7,357 nt of DNA from Planctomycetota bacterium (GTDB taxonomy: Bacteria; Planctomycetota; Phycisphaerae; WQYP01). The stretch is taken from contig JAJZEY010000004.1 in the NCBI GenBank assembly GCA_021805585.1, positions 1 through 7,357 on the forward strand, in the 5' to 3' direction. The notes beneath the pieces are model-generated. The model saw only the letters and a program-made list of their open reading frames with translations, was not told the DNA's origin and did not search any database. How positions within the stretch are numbered: the stretch's first letter is position 1; every line of letters begins with the position of its first letter. The position numbers and the translations under genes are program-made. Shown one piece after another: positions 6,801-7,357 of the stretch.

Positions 6801-7222
6801 GCCAGCGTATGGATTTCTACCGCCGGCTTTCCCGGTGCCATACCGCCCAAGCCGTCGGGACGCTGCGCAAAGATATTGTCGATGCGTTCGGGGCCTTGCC
6901 GCGCCAGGTGGAACTGCTGTTTGATCTGACGGACCTGGGCATTCTTGCGGGCAAGGCCGGCGTTCGGAGCATTATCAGCAAGCCTCCGGACCTGGTTTTT
7001 GCGATGCATGACCTTTCCGCACTCGGACCGCTGCTGAGCAGGGCACCGGGTTCCGTACGACCGGTGGATCAGAATGCGATTCATCTGCGGCTGCCGCCGG
7101 CATATTTTCAGGGCGAAACCCTGCTTAATGTGCTGCGCAATTTATTAAATCCGGCGGCGGAACCAGCCGGACCCTCTACCGAAACAGCGGTCAAACCCGT
7201 GCGCCCGGCCGCAAAAAAATAA
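3860..7222 (+). CDS. mfd: Transcription-repair coupling factor Mfd (TRCF)
   Basis: Mfd is an ATP-driven double-stranded DNA translocase that pushes stalled RNA polymerase off damaged DNA and recruits UvrA. The product has 1120 residues; E. coli Mfd has 1148. Domains in order: UvrB-homology region with a degenerate P-loop (about 1-330, including FFGDEIESIHGFDVE from 201), a poorly conserved middle domain, the CarD-like RNA-polymerase interaction domain (about 441-505, starting DLQPGDYVVHVDHGIARY), the two RecG-like translocase lobes (about 550-920) and the TRCF C-terminal domain (about 950-1085). Helicase motifs are intact: GDVGYGKT (593-600), DEEQRFG (694-700), TMTATPIPRTL (718-728), QLRGRVGR (863-870) and a TRG-type motif RDLEIRGAGNLLGDEQSG. 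An Ala/Ser/Pro-rich insert lies near 385-405, and the last 20 residues are a Pro/Ala/Lys-rich tail. An in-frame stop at 3812 and no ATG, GTG or TTG between it and 3860 fix the start, but the nearest strong GGAGG (3828-3832) is 27 bases away; only a weak GGCGGG lies closer. Confidence 0.98.
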   Translation: MTKTAVIPEPLLGIFQSPAVAQIANELASRGTAAATGQWGSCALVLAAAVRAKLQRPVLIITGHLDEADDAIDQLTFFDRGSRPQLFPAYEVLPGETNTSQELSAQRLGLLADLASGVIPPIITTPIQAIMQPCPNRDLLKDQIVTLKTGESQNRDTLTGWLAQQGYTRLETVENPGDFAVRGEILDIWPAGETRPLRLNFFGDEIESIHGFDVETLGTLDALTSLRVAATGSSSTWPREQTVSLLAWLPKETIIWLVEPSEIQEQGRSYLDRLPEARGIYPVAAVLKNIQAFAHAQIMQFAQAGPDTLRLPCGSVEPFATQTDAAMAELAALAAHNQVVVVCQSESEKTRLTDLLHVKHPDVMDRVAMPVGDLAMGFRWQLADTLAAAASASPPASSSCDAVDDPPWLILLAHHEIFHRYHLKRRLRAIQGARPIDHFLDLQPGDYVVHVDHGIARYSGNTTLNRDGKSMEYLTLEFARSATLHVPIVQINLVQKYVGGSQGHPPLSTIGGGTWANQKNKVAEAVEKLAAEMLEVAAAREEFPGTAYPADTVWMREFENSFPFQATEDQLRCIEEIKVDLQKPRPMDRLLCGDVGYGKTELAIRSAFKVCESGKQVAVLAPTTVLVEQHEETFGHRMAGYPFVVESVSRFKTPSQMRDILERTRNGKVDVLIGTHRLLSRDVQFADLGLVIIDEEQRFGVESKERLKKLRLTVDVLTMTATPIPRTLHMSLLGIRDISNLATPPRDRRSVVTEVTGWENARIRQALERELARDGQIYFVHNRIHNIHAIAERVRVLAPKARIVVGHGQMPGHELEEIMHKFFTRQADILVSTTIIESGLDVPTANTIFIHEAENYGLSDLHQLRGRVGRSKHRAYCYLVLSPDKVITDAAAKRLKAMEEYASLGAGFKIALRDLEIRGAGNLLGDEQSGHIASVGYEMYCQLLEEAVKRVKNMPLDKPPEVSLDIGVHGGVPRTYISADRQRMDFYRRLSRCHTAQAVGTLRKDIVDAFGALPRQVELLFDLTDLGILAGKAGVRSIISKPPDLVFAMHDLSALGPLLSRAPGSVRPVDQNAIHLRLPPAYFQGETLLNVLRNLLNPAAEPAGPSTETAVKPVRPAAKK

Positions 7223-7294
7223 CCCTGACCCACACCAGGCGGCACGCCATTGGCTGCAGGTGCCAGCGCTTTGGCACAACAAAAAGTCAGGGTT
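7221..7294 (+). repeat. Nested inverted repeats at the 3' end of mfd
   Basis: AACCCTGAC (7221-7229), which overlaps the mfd stop codon, is the perfect reverse complement of GTCAGGGTT (7286-7294). Inside are GGCG-GCA-CGCC (7238-7248) and GTGCCA-GCGCTT-TGGCAC (7260-7277), giving a plausible three-way junction in the mRNA. No T run follows, so it is not a standard intrinsic terminator; it may be a 3' stabilising structure or a dispersed repeat. Downstream, 7295-7357 holds no supported gene, and a 15-codon frame at 7301-7348 has no ribosome-binding site. Confidence 0.45.
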
Positions 7295-7357
7295 CACGGC
7301 ATGCCAAAATCCTCTATCAATCGCTTGTTACAAGTCGCCGGACCCTGAAATTATGAT

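Noticed and set aside
7325..7357. A promoter at the right edge (TTGTTA with TATGAT)
   Set aside because: The spacer is 21 bases, too long for a normal sigma70 promoter, and the downstream gene is outside the window.

Overview
This is an ordinary stretch of bacterial chromosome, moderately GC-rich by eye, with four complete housekeeping genes and no phage, plasmid, transposase or CRISPR sequence. The genes are pcm (minus strand), then bioA, bioD and mfd (plus strand). The intergenic sequence is rich in GC hairpins, and one element resembles dispersed intergenic repeats I remember from Planctomycetes, Verrucomicrobia and similar environmental phyla. No gene here is diagnostic of a taxon, so that placement is a weak inference.

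Layout. Positions 1-58 hold the 3' flank of pcm and possibly the first ten codons of another minus-strand gene. Positions 59-796 (minus) encode protein-L-isoaspartate O-methyltransferase. A 127-base divergent spacer (797-923) carries a good sigma70-type promoter for pcm that sits almost on top of the annotated start. Positions 924-2336 and 2333-3172 are bioA and bioD, joined by a 4-base ATGA overlap. They encode consecutive steps of biotin synthesis: KAPA to DAPA, then DAPA to dethiobiotin. bioF, bioB and bioC are not in the window.

Positions 3173-3859 are a 687-base stretch with no convincing gene. Inside it, two 17-base arms form a perfect inverted repeat bounding about 400 bases (3186-3583). 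The enclosed sequence is full of hairpins, including one of about 62 bases whose G-T pairs make sense only in a plus-strand transcript. The right arm doubles as an intrinsic terminator. This is the part of the window with the least explanation: either a small inverted-repeat element (MITE-like), a structured RNA or 3' UTR, or a pile-up of dispersed intergenic repeats.

Positions 3860-7222 encode a full-length Mfd, the transcription-repair coupling factor, with all helicase motifs intact. Its 3' end overlaps a 9-base inverted repeat that encloses further hairpins, and no following gene is reached by 7357.

The genes do not form one pathway. bioA-bioD is a clear operon, whereas pcm (protein repair) and mfd (DNA repair) are separate units. 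I found no convincing evidence of an undescribed multi-gene system; the 3186-3583 element is the best candidate for something new.
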